Assembly (NCBI GenBank): GCA_023393265.1
Contig: JAEWME010000125.1
Span: 1 to 10,822 of the forward strand
Direction: 5' to 3'
Length of the DNA: 10,822 nucleotides
From: Bacteroidota bacterium
GTDB lineage: Bacteria; Bacteroidota; Bacteroidia; Bacteroidales; Prolixibacteraceae
Below the pieces are notes generated by a model. That model made no database searches. It worked only from the letters and a program-made list of their open reading frames with translations, and was not told the origin of the DNA. Made by a program: the position numbers and the translations under genes. Position 1 is the first letter of the stretch. Each line of letters opens with the position of its first letter. Below are positions 1-6,872 of the stretch, one piece after another.

Positions 1-2
1 GC

Positions 3-245
3 ATTACACAGATTCCGCTCGAACTGGAAGGCAAGGAGCCGTCGCCCAAACACATGAAAACCATAGTCGACCAGGCACGGCAGCAAAACATCAGGATTGT
101 TTTTATCCAGAAAGAATTTGATGCCGAAAATGCGCTCCAGCTATCGCGCGAGATAGGCGGGGAAGTTGTCACCATCGATCCGCTCGAATATAACTGGGAA
201 AAACAGATGCGGGACATCACAATTAAAATAGCCTCGCAAAAATGA
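3..245 (+). CDS. ZnuA-like metal ABC transporter substrate-binding protein, C-terminal part (5' end outside window)
   Basis: Only the last 80 residues are present, in frame from base 3 to the TGA at 243-245. The protein should be the periplasmic metal-capturing component (cluster A-I, TroA/ZnuA family) that delivers Zn2+ or Mn2+ to the permease downstream. The fragment shows family hallmarks of the C-terminal lobe: an IPLELEGKEPSP stretch, a helix leading to a VFIQKEFD strand, and the VVTIDPLEYNW segment before a final amphipathic helix. The metal-binding histidines and the signal peptide lie upstream of the window. The stop codon overlaps the start of the ATPase gene in an ATGA arrangement, which indicates translational coupling within one operon. 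The family is clear. The metal is inferred from the His-rich tail of the next gene rather than from this fragment, so manganese cannot be excluded. Confidence 0.85.
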   Translation: MTQIPLELEGKEPSPKHMKTIVDQARQQNIRIVFIQKEFDAENALQLSREIGGEVVTIDPLEYNWEKQMRDITIKIASQK

Positions 246-1009
246 AAAAGCTCATCGATATTAAAAACCTTACCGTTGGATACGACGGGAATGTGGTGCT
301 TGACAAAGTGTCGTTCGAAGTTTTTTCGGGCGATTTCATTGGCATAATTGGCCCCAACGGAGGAGGCAAAACCACGCTTATCAAAACCATCCTGGGTTTA
401 ATTAAACCGACATCGGGAAAACTCACACTGCACATCAGCAAAACAAATATTGGCTATCTGCCCCAGGTAAACCAAATCGACAAACGGTTCCCTATTTCAG
501 TCATCGACGTGGTGCGATCGGGAAAAGCCGAGTCGGCGCTGTTTTCATCGTTTCATAAGAACACCGAAGAAAAAGAAAAAGCAGAATCGCTGCTCCGGGA
601 AATGGGCATTATCGAACTGAGAAACAAAGCGATCGGTGAACTTTCAGGAGGACAGATGCAACGGGTATTTTTGTGCCGTGCGCTGATGAATGAACCGGAA
701 CTGCTCATTCTAGACGAACCAAGCACTTATGTCGACAATAACTTTGAAGGCGAGCTTTACCTGAAACTGAAAGACCTGAACGAAAAGATGGCTATTTTGC
801 TGGTTTCGCATGATGTCGGCACGATCTCGCTGTTTGTGAAAACCATTGCCTGCGTAAACCGCGATATACACCAACACCCGAGCAACATCATCAGCGAAGA
901 CCAACTGGCATCGTACAACTGCCCGCTCCAAATCGTAACCCACGGGCACATTCCACATACCGTACTAAAAGTACACGACGAACACGAACACCATGAACAC
1001 CATCATTGA
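242..1009 (+). CDS. znuC: Metal (probably zinc) ABC transporter ATP-binding protein, ZnuC-like
   Basis: This 255-residue cytoplasmic ATPase powers metal uptake with the permease encoded next. All nucleotide-binding motifs are intact: Walker A GPNGGGKTT (37-45), Q-loop Q75, signature LSGGQ (134-138), Walker B LLILDEP (154-160) and the switch histidine in SHD (H190). Length is normal for the family. The last 11 residues (245-255) contain seven histidines interspersed with acidic residues, a likely metal-binding tail that argues for zinc. The ATG at 242 overlaps the TGA of the binding-protein gene by 4 bp. The 3' end overlaps the permease gene by 17 bp, so the last tail codons also supply the permease start. 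Family assignment is secure. The choice of zinc over manganese rests on the tail. Confidence 0.9.
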   Translation: MKKLIDIKNLTVGYDGNVVLDKVSFEVFSGDFIGIIGPNGGGKTTLIKTILGLIKPTSGKLTLHISKTNIGYLPQVNQIDKRFPISVIDVVRSGKAESALFSSFHKNTEEKEKAESLLREMGIIELRNKAIGELSGGQMQRVFLCRALMNEPELLILDEPSTYVDNNFEGELYLKLKDLNEKMAILLVSHDVGTISLFVKTIACVNRDIHQHPSNIISEDQLASYNCPLQIVTHGHIPHTVLKVHDEHEHHEHHH

Positions 1010-1811
1010 GCTGTTTTCATACGATTTTTTTCTGAATGCTTTTCTGGCATCGCTACTGGCCGCCATTTCTTGCGGAATTGTGGGCGCTTACATAGTGTCG
1101 CGCCGCATTGTTTTCATCAGTGGCGGAATCACCCACGCTTCTTTCGGCGGCATCGGGCTTGGATATTTTCTGGGCATCAACCCGCTGGTTGGCGCAGCTA
1201 TTTTCTCGGTTCTGTCGGGCATGGGTATTCAGTTATTCAGCAGCCACGGCAAAGTGCGCGAAGACAGCTCCATCGCCATCTGGTGGTCGCTGGGTATGGC
1301 CATCGGGATTATTTTTGTTTACCTCACGCCAGGCTATGCACCCAACCTGATGAGCTACCTTTTTGGTAGTATCCTCACTGTTTCGACAGGCGAAATCTGG
1401 CTGATGACAATCCTTTCGGCCATCATCGTGTTGTTCTTCACTTTGTTTTACAGAACGATCCTTTACATTTCGTTTGACGAGAATTTTGCCCGCACGTCCA
1501 ACCTGCCGGTTGCGCTATTCAACTACCTCCTGATGGTGCTCATTTCGCTCACCATCGTGCTGAACATCCGTGTTGTTGGCATTATCTTAATTCTTTCACT
1601 GCTCACCATTCCGCAGGCAACAGCCAACGTAATAACCCGCGAGTTTGGCCGTATGATGGTTTACTCCATTATTTTTGCCTTCATTGCTTCTTTTACCGGA
1701 TTACTAATCTCCTATTTTGCCGACATTCCTTCCGGAGCAACCATCATTTTTACCCAGGTTGTCCTTTTCGGATTGGTTAAACTAGTCTGGTCAGCCATTC
1801 CAGCAAAATAA
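993..1811 (+). CDS. znuB: Metal (probably zinc) ABC transporter permease, ZnuB-like
   Basis: This 272-residue inner-membrane protein of the ABC-3 family (ZnuB/TroC/MntB) forms the metal channel with the ZnuC-like ATPase. Roughly eight or nine hydrophobic segments can be seen, at about residues 13-35, 52-75, 95-112, 119-131, 134-155, 173-190, 192-210, 221-241 and 248-266. The early SGGITHASFGGIG segment (43-55) matches the family's conserved region after the first helix. The cytoplasmic FDENFARTSNLP segment (161-172) matches the conserved stretch before the C-terminal helices, which is thought to contact the ATPase. The start at 993 lies inside the 3' end of the ATPase gene, a 17-bp overlap that suggests translational coupling. 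The TAA at 1809-1811 is followed after 3 bp by another small gene. Family assignment is secure. Zinc is inferred as for the ATPase. Confidence 0.9.
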   Translation: MNTIIELFSYDFFLNAFLASLLAAISCGIVGAYIVSRRIVFISGGITHASFGGIGLGYFLGINPLVGAAIFSVLSGMGIQLFSSHGKVREDSSIAIWWSLGMAIGIIFVYLTPGYAPNLMSYLFGSILTVSTGEIWLMTILSAIIVLFFTLFYRTILYISFDENFARTSNLPVALFNYLLMVLISLTIVLNIRVVGIILILSLLTIPQATANVITREFGRMMVYSIIFAFIASFTGLLISYFADIPSGATIIFTQVVLFGLVKLVWSAIPAK

Positions 1812-1814
1812 AAG

Positions 1815-2003
1815 ATGTCAGAAGATACAAATTACATTATATGTGCACATTGCCTGAAAAAATGGGATAAAACGCTACTTACCCGTTCGTGCAGTAATTG
1901 CTTTGCCTGCACTGGCTGTGAGGCTTATGTTTGTCCCGAATGCCGCTACGAAATCGTGATTATCCCTCCCCTGCCAATGAAAAAGGACTCCGAAAACCGT
2001 TAA
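1815..2003 (+). CDS. Small cysteine-rich protein with four CxxC knuckles, co-operonic with the metal importer
   Basis: This 62-residue protein has eight cysteines arranged as four CxxC pairs (10/13, 26/29, 32/35, 40/43). That pattern would suit two structural or labile Zn2+ sites of zinc-ribbon or rubredoxin-like type. There is no signal peptide and no membrane segment, so it should be cytoplasmic. The C-terminus is a hydrophobic strand (residues 47-54) followed by a short charged tail. The ATG lies 3 bp after the permease stop, too close for a separate promoter, so it is almost certainly the last gene of the znu-like operon. I do not recognise a named family. A role in zinc sensing, zinc buffering or handing imported metal on is an inference from operon position and cysteine content. 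A generic zinc-ribbon protein that simply rides in the operon is the main alternative. Confidence 0.75.
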   Translation: MSEDTNYIICAHCLKKWDKTLLTRSCSNCFACTGCEAYVCPECRYEIVIIPPLPMKKDSENR

Positions 2004-2054
2004 CCTTCCGCATTCAGGAATAAGAAATCAGCCAAGCAAAATATACAAAAGAAC

Positions 2055-2083
2055 AAGGGCTGCTTCCAAAGGAAACAGCCCTT
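2055..2083. terminator. Hairpin terminator between convergent transcription units
   Basis: An 8-bp perfect stem (AAGGGCTG 2055-2062 with CAGCCCTT 2076-2083) continues, after one C-A mismatch, into an inner TTCC/GGAA stem with an AAA loop. Read on the - strand the hairpin is followed by a T-rich tract (GTTCTTTTGTATATTTT), so it should end the TonB-dependent receptor transcript. On the + strand no U-run follows, so it would be at most a weak terminator for the metal operon. It lies between the + strand stop at 2003 and the - strand stop at 2110. Confidence 0.75.
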
Positions 2084-2109
2084 AACCTATAGATAATTAA
2101 AAATCTTCG

Positions 2110-5100
2110 TTAGAAAATATAACGTAATCCAACCTGTAGATTCCAGGTTGAAGAAACCGAGGTAGGATCCTGGAAGGCTGATGTCATATATTTATCACTT
2201 AATTTGTTCATTGAGACAATCGCTTTACCGGTAGTAGCATCCCTGCCTTCAAACTTCAATGGGGTTACTTGAAGGTTTGAACCAATATATTGTTTATTTA
2301 TTCCCCAATCAGAATTAATTAGGTTGGGCAAATTAATAATATCAACACTTAATTGTACAGTATTCTTTTTCCCGGCAACCTTTAAATAAAAGTCCTGTAA
2401 GAAACGGAAATCAAGTCGGTTATAGAATGGTTCGTAAGCAGCATAACGTTTAGCATACTCACCAGCGTGATCAGATAAATATGAATTATCTTTTGCATAG
2501 GCAAAGTATGCCTCAGCATCTGCATCACCATTTTTCCATATAAAATCATCTTTAGTTTTCGGAATATACATCAAATCATTGACTGTACCGTCATTATTGG
2601 CATCGGTTGAATACAAATAAGAAATTGCATTACCGTTAAATCCACTATAGAACAGGGAAACAGTAGATTTAAAATTTTTGGCATATTCTTTCTGGTAGTT
2701 AACACCTACGATAATACGATTAGGTGTATTATTCATTGTTAATCCTGTTTCTAATGAGTTAGGCGAACCAACAATGTGTCGATACCTCCAAGCAGAATAT
2801 GGATCTGATCCATTCTTACCTACCACTTCCTCAGCGTAAGTATATGTGTATGCTACGCTCCCACTAAACCCGTGAAAGTTCGGAAGAGTGAGCTGAGCCG
2901 ACAAATTGTATCCATATCCTTTATCAGTATTACGCATCACTACTGCATAACTATAATTGGAATTAATACTTCTCGGATCCTGAGTTGTATTTGGCCAATA
3001 AGGGCGAGATTTATCTCCTTCAACAAGAGTACTCTGAGGATTATTCAGATTAATATTATCAAAACAGATTGCATTTATATCCTTTGTATAAATACCTTCC
3101 AAGGTTAATACCATATCAAGCGGAAGTTTGAAATCTGCAGCGAAGCTAGTTCTCAACACCTGAGGCAATTTAAAATCTTTATCAACAGTCGACAAGTTTC
3201 CTTTGGCAACATTAGACTGAGGAAAGATGTCCGAAATAGCACTATTACTCAATAGATCATTTGAGTTGACTTCAAAAGGAATTCTTGCAAGTTTATCTTG
3301 ATTTGCAACAATTGCACCTTTGCTGTCATATCCACTAATAGCTAACTGATATTGAAGCATTCCACTATTCTGGGGTTGATTTGTAAACCATACAAATGGG
3401 ATACGACCAGTAAATATACCTACTCCACCACGAAGTTTAATTGATTTGTTTTCAGTTACATCATAATTAAATCCGATACGTGGAGAAAAAAGAACGCGGG
3501 TTTTTGGCCATGATGAAAAATCCATTTTCTCACCATCCCTAAATGTATAATCCTTAACTAAAGGATTATCAATCGCACCGGATAAATAAGCAGGAACGTC
3601 GATACGTAGACCATATGTTAGCTTGAAGGCTTCAGACAAATACCATTCGTCCTGAGCATATGCAGAAAACTGTCCAAACCCGAGTTCCGGAACATCATCG
3701 TATGTATTTCCATTAATTGGATATGACAAAGCAAAAGCAGTTGGATGATAAGCCGGGTTATAAGGTTTTCCTTCGCCTTCGCCGTTAACATAGGCTTTAA
3801 AAGCATCCAAATCTCTAAAACGGTAATAGCCTGTTCCTTGTCTCCAATAGCTATTCTTAACAAATTGATACTCATAAGAAAGCCCACCAGTAATGGTATG
3901 TTTTCCTAAGGAATAAGTAACATTATCACTTACGATCAATGTATTATTCAGTACCTGATTTTTGTACGAGAAAAGCTCATACCCGGCAGACATCAACACA
4001 GTTCCTGAAGTAGTAGCTCCATCCATTATGTCAACGAATGGGAAAATATCACTGTCACTCTCCCTTGGTTGGTCATAATTAGTATATGCAACTAAAAGAT
4101 TATTTGACAAACCGTCGGCGAGCTTACTATTTAACTCAGCGGTGATAGATTGCAAAACTCCAGCAGAACTATATTGAGAATTTTCAAAGGACATTCCTCC
4201 TGTCGCAGAATGACGACCTCCACTAATACTTGGCGAAACATCTCCTGAACTACTTGGTCGTGAAATACTCTCCATACGAGCATAATTATAACGCACAGTA
4301 GCTTTATGGTTATTATTAATATTCCAGTCCAATTTAGCTAATAATTTTCGGCTTCCTTCATTATCGCCACCCCAGTTCTCATAACGACCCGTTTGATAGT
4401 TCAATTTCGTAGCTAAAAAGTTAGAAAAATCCTGCAACTGAGCTCCGGTTACTCGCTTACTTACATTTGGGTCATCAGTATTTCGACCATCGCCACCAGC
4501 CAAAAGCGTATTTCCAGGTGTTGTATTATTTTCCAATTCTCCACTTACAAAAAAGAACAATTTATTCTTGATAATTGGACCTCCAAGAGTCACCCCATAA
4601 ACCTGACGTTCAGAATCGTTAATTTTCAATTCATTGTCACGAATTTTAGTACCATTCATATCCTGATTACGGAAATACATATAACCAGAACCGTGAAATT
4701 CATTTGTTCCAGATTTTGTTACAACATTAATCCCTGCACCAGTAAAATTAGATTGGCGCACATCATAAGGCGCTACAGCGACCTGCATCTCCTCAACCGC
4801 ATCAACACTTATAGGATCAGCGCTAGAAGCACTTGGCCCAGGCATCGGGTTACTATTCAAACCAAAATTATTATTAAAATTAGCTCCGTCGATAGAGATA
4901 TTTGTTGCATAAGCGGGGCGTCCACCAAATGACCCGGTTCCTGATGCGTAAGGCGACAACTTGGTATAATCTCCTAAACTGCGACTAATTGTTGGCATTA
5001 AGGTCATTTCACGGCTCTTCACATTGGTCATCGAACCATTTTTATCACCTGCAAATTTAGAACCTTCTGCAGTAACCAAAATTTCATCAACAGTCATTTC

Positions 5101-5439
5101 GGATGCGCTCAGTTGCGCATTTAGAGTAAATGATTCACCTAACTGAAGTTGCACATTATCTCTCTTAAAATTAGCAAACCCGAGATACCTAATCTCGACT
5201 TTATATGGCCCTCCAGTCCTCATACCAACGATGGTATATCGTCCTTCCGAGTTGGAAATTGTACCATACTGACTGCCCGAAGGTACATGCACAGCGACAA
5301 TAGTAGCTCCTGGGAGAGGTTCGTTATTTGCTCCCGTAATTTTTCCGTTCATTCCCGATGTTGTTACCTGGGCGTAGCCCGACAAAACAACAGAAATAAA
5401 CGCCACTAGCATCAAATAAACTTTTAGCATTTTTTTCAT
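2110..5439 (-). CDS. TonB-dependent outer-membrane receptor, Oar-like with carboxypeptidase-regulatory-like N-terminal domain
   Basis: This 1109-residue outer-membrane beta-barrel should import a substrate using TonB energy. Domains in order: signal peptide (about 1-24, ending GYAQ); a carboxypeptidase-regulatory-like Ig-type domain (about 27-110, with GKITGANNEPLPGATIVAV and the SEGRYTIVGM turn); a TonB-box-like VDEILVTAEG (118-127); a plug domain (about 130-245, with YATNISIDGANFNNNFGLNS and GINVVTKSGTNEFHG); then a long barrel ending in an aromatic strand (NLQVGLRYIF) that suits BAM recognition. The layout matches Oar-type receptors. No SusD-like gene is adjacent, so it is not a classical SusCD glycan importer, and the substrate cannot be read from sequence. 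The ATG at 5437-5439 is preferred over an in-frame TTG two codons upstream, because it gives a clean Met-Lys-Lys signal peptide start. Base composition is visibly more AT-rich than in the flanking genes. Confidence 0.9.
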   Translation of the reverse strand: MKKMLKVYLMLVAFISVVLSGYAQVTTSGMNGKITGANNEPLPGATIVAVHVPSGSQYGTISNSEGRYTIVGMRTGGPYKVEIRYLGFANFKRDNVQLQLGESFTLNAQLSASEMTVDEILVTAEGSKFAGDKNGSMTNVKSREMTLMPTISRSLGDYTKLSPYASGTGSFGGRPAYATNISIDGANFNNNFGLNSNPMPGPSASSADPISVDAVEEMQVAVAPYDVRQSNFTGAGINVVTKSGTNEFHGSGYMYFRNQDMNGTKIRDNELKINDSERQVYGVTLGGPIIKNKLFFFVSGELENNTTPGNTLLAGGDGRNTDDPNVSKRVTGAQLQDFSNFLATKLNYQTGRYENWGGDNEGSRKLLAKLDWNINNNHKATVRYNYARMESISRPSSSGDVSPSISGGRHSATGGMSFENSQYSSAGVLQSITAELNSKLADGLSNNLLVAYTNYDQPRESDSDIFPFVDIMDGATTSGTVLMSAGYELFSYKNQVLNNTLIVSDNVTYSLGKHTITGGLSYEYQFVKNSYWRQGTGYYRFRDLDAFKAYVNGEGEGKPYNPAYHPTAFALSYPINGNTYDDVPELGFGQFSAYAQDEWYLSEAFKLTYGLRIDVPAYLSGAIDNPLVKDYTFRDGEKMDFSSWPKTRVLFSPRIGFNYDVTENKSIKLRGGVGIFTGRIPFVWFTNQPQNSGMLQYQLAISGYDSKGAIVANQDKLARIPFEVNSNDLLSNSAISDIFPQSNVAKGNLSTVDKDFKLPQVLRTSFAADFKLPLDMVLTLEGIYTKDINAICFDNINLNNPQSTLVEGDKSRPYWPNTTQDPRSINSNYSYAVVMRNTDKGYGYNLSAQLTLPNFHGFSGSVAYTYTYAEEVVGKNGSDPYSAWRYRHIVGSPNSLETGLTMNNTPNRIIVGVNYQKEYAKNFKSTVSLFYSGFNGNAISYLYSTDANNDGTVNDLMYIPKTKDDFIWKNGDADAEAYFAYAKDNSYLSDHAGEYAKRYAAYEPFYNRLDFRFLQDFYLKVAGKKNTVQLSVDIINLPNLINSDWGINKQYIGSNLQVTPLKFEGRDATTGKAIVSMNKLSDKYMTSAFQDPTSVSSTWNLQVGLRYIF

Positions 5440-5463
5440 AGACAACTTGTTTTAAATTCCAGA

Positions 5464-5471
5464 CAAAGTAA
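5464..5471 (-). promoter_or_regulatory. Weak candidate -7 box for the TonB-dependent receptor
   Basis: On the - strand these bases read TTACTTTG, a match to the Bacteroidota -7 consensus TAnnTTTG at all but the second position. It lies 25 bp upstream of the ATG, which would leave a short leader. No clear TTTG -33 box is seen at the usual spacing, so this is only a candidate. Confidence 0.3.
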
Positions 5472-5769
5472 ATTAAATGGTGTTTGAATAAATTAAATTG
5501 TTTCTTACTATAATGTTACTTTTTTGTGTCATTTTGATTACACAACACGCAACTAACAGACTTCAACGGTCATCTTCATTTGGCATACTTCTTCCTTGAA
5601 AATTACAACTTATTACCCACTATTAAAAAGCTAGTTACCAACAACAACCATGCTCGTAACTTGTTAATAAAATTTCAACCAGTAAGGCCATAATCATTTT
5701 ATTTTTCGCATAAAAAGCTTATAAAGAAACGAAAACGGACAGAATCCCGCTTTTGATGTCCGCCAAACA

Positions 5770-5806
5770 ATTAATTTCCAGAACTGTTTTTATCTCAGAA
5801 ATTAAT
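5770..5806. repeat. Perfect 9-bp inverted repeat upstream of nadA (possible operator)
   Basis: ATTAATTTC (5770-5778) is repeated inverted as GAAATTAAT (5798-5806) with a 19-bp spacer. The right arm ends on the first base of the nadA -7 box, so a protein bound across the repeat would cover the -33 region. The arms are AT-rich, so chance is a real alternative. No regulator is assigned. Confidence 0.4.
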
Positions 5807-5813
5807 ATTTTTG
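5806..5813 (+). promoter_or_regulatory. nadA promoter, -7 box
   Basis: TATTTTTG matches the Bacteroidota consensus TAnnTTTG at every specified position. It lies 25 bp before the nadA ATG, predicting a transcript leader of roughly 20 nt. The -33 TTTG element is not clear; a CTGTTTT stretch around 5784-5790 is the nearest candidate. No Shine-Dalgarno sequence precedes the start codon, which is usual in this phylum. Confidence 0.5.
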
Positions 5814-5838
5814 CAGCCTTATTTTAGAGGGAATACAA

Positions 5839-6840
5839 ATGGAAACGATGGAACAGAAACACATAAGGCAAATGCTTGACAAAAAGGGTTTTATCGACGA
5901 ACCCATCAATCCTGAACTTAAATTGATTGAAGAAATCAAGCGCCTGAAGAAAGAAAAAAATGCAGTTATCCTCAGCCATTACTATGTAGAAAGTGATCTT
6001 CAGGATATTGCCGACTTCGTGGGCGATAGTCTTGGCTTGGCTCAGGAAGCTGCCAAAACCGAAGCTGATATGATTGTTTTTGTGGGGGTTCATTTTATGG
6101 CCGAAACCGCAAAAATCATCAACCCCAAAAAGAAAGTGATCCTGCCCGACCTAAAAGCGGGCTGCTCGCTGGCCGATTCGGCGCCAACAGAGGCATTCGC
6201 CGAATTCAAAGCCAAATATCCCGATCATAAAGTCATCTCATACATTAACTGTACCGCCGACCTGAAGACAATGACCGATGTTGTTTGTACTTCGGCCAAT
6301 GCACTAAAGATTGTCAACAGTTTCCCGCCGGAACAGAAACTTATTTTTGCTCCGGACAAAAACCTGGGAAACTACATCAACAGCCTCACTGGCAGAAACA
6401 TGGTTTTATGGGACGGTGCCTGCATGGTGCACGAAAAATATTCGGTTGAAAAAATTATCGAACTGATGGACCAGCACCCCGATGCCGAATTCATTGCGCA
6501 TCCTGAATGTGAGAAACCAGTTTTGCTGCTCGCTAAATTTATAGGATCGACAACTGCGCTGCTGAACTATGTTGAAAAAAGCAGCTCGCGCAAGTTTATT
6601 GTTGCTACCGAAAGTGGCATACTCCACCAGATGAATAAATCTTGTCCGGACAAGATTTTCATTCCGGCTCCTTCGGTCGATTCAACCTGTGGATGTAACG
6701 ATTGTTCGTACATGAAACTGAACAACCTTCAGAAATTATACATCTGCCTGAAACACGAGCAGCCAGAGATCAAACTTTCTGACGAGGTGATTGAAAAGGC
6801 ACAAATTCCGATCAGGAGAATGCTGGAAATCTCGAAATAA
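5839..6840 (+). CDS. nadA: Quinolinate synthase NadA
   Basis: This 333-residue cytoplasmic [4Fe-4S] enzyme condenses iminoaspartate (from NadB) with dihydroxyacetone phosphate to form quinolinate, the committed step of de novo NAD synthesis. It shows the NadA hallmarks SHYYVESDLQDIADFVGDSL (46-65), VGVHFMAETAKI (82-93), and PDLKAGCSLADSAP (103-116). The cluster ligands are expected to be C109, C195 (in GACMVHEK) and C289, the last Cys of CGCNDC directly before YMKLN. Additional cysteines C284 and C286 sit beside C289, comparable to the CxxCxxC region of the E. coli enzyme. Length is normal. The ATG at 5839 is preferred; a second in-frame ATG at 5848 is possible. nadB and nadC are not in the window. 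The gene is probably transcribed from the -7 box at 5806, possibly on into the hydrolase gene 32 bp downstream. Confidence 0.96.
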   Translation: METMEQKHIRQMLDKKGFIDEPINPELKLIEEIKRLKKEKNAVILSHYYVESDLQDIADFVGDSLGLAQEAAKTEADMIVFVGVHFMAETAKIINPKKKVILPDLKAGCSLADSAPTEAFAEFKAKYPDHKVISYINCTADLKTMTDVVCTSANALKIVNSFPPEQKLIFAPDKNLGNYINSLTGRNMVLWDGACMVHEKYSVEKIIELMDQHPDAEFIAHPECEKPVLLLAKFIGSTTALLNYVEKSSSRKFIVATESGILHQMNKSCPDKIFIPAPSVDSTCGCNDCSYMKLNNLQKLYICLKHEQPEIKLSDEVIEKAQIPIRRMLEISK

Positions 6841-6872
6841 GCCGCAATAAAAACCAATTAACCAAGCCAGCT

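Larger units (their letters stand above)
5440..5838. other. Divergent intergenic region between the TonB receptor and nadA
   Basis: About 400 bp without a credible gene. The right end holds the nadA -7 box and an adjoining 9-bp inverted repeat; the left end holds a weak receptor promoter candidate. Between them the sequence is AT-rich, with a short TTGTGT/ACACAA inverted repeat (5524-5529 and 5540-5545, 10-bp spacer) that is too short to assign. I see no tRNA, riboswitch or convincing small-RNA hairpin, although upstream regulatory sites for either gene could be hidden here. Confidence 0.6.

Noticed and set aside
5440..5445. TTG start two codons upstream of the TonB receptor ATG
   Set aside because: The ATG at 5439 gives a normal signal peptide beginning Met-Lys-Lys, and the TTG adds only two residues with no supporting ribosome binding site.
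5524..5545. TTGTGT/ACACAA inverted repeat resembling a CRP/FNR-type site
   Set aside because: The arms are only 6 bp with a 10-bp spacer that does not fit CRP or FNR geometry, and such matches are expected by chance in an AT-rich spacer.
5627..5665. Short GTTAC...GTAAC inverted repeat in the nadA upstream region
   Set aside because: The arms are 5 bp and widely spaced, with no relation to a promoter box.
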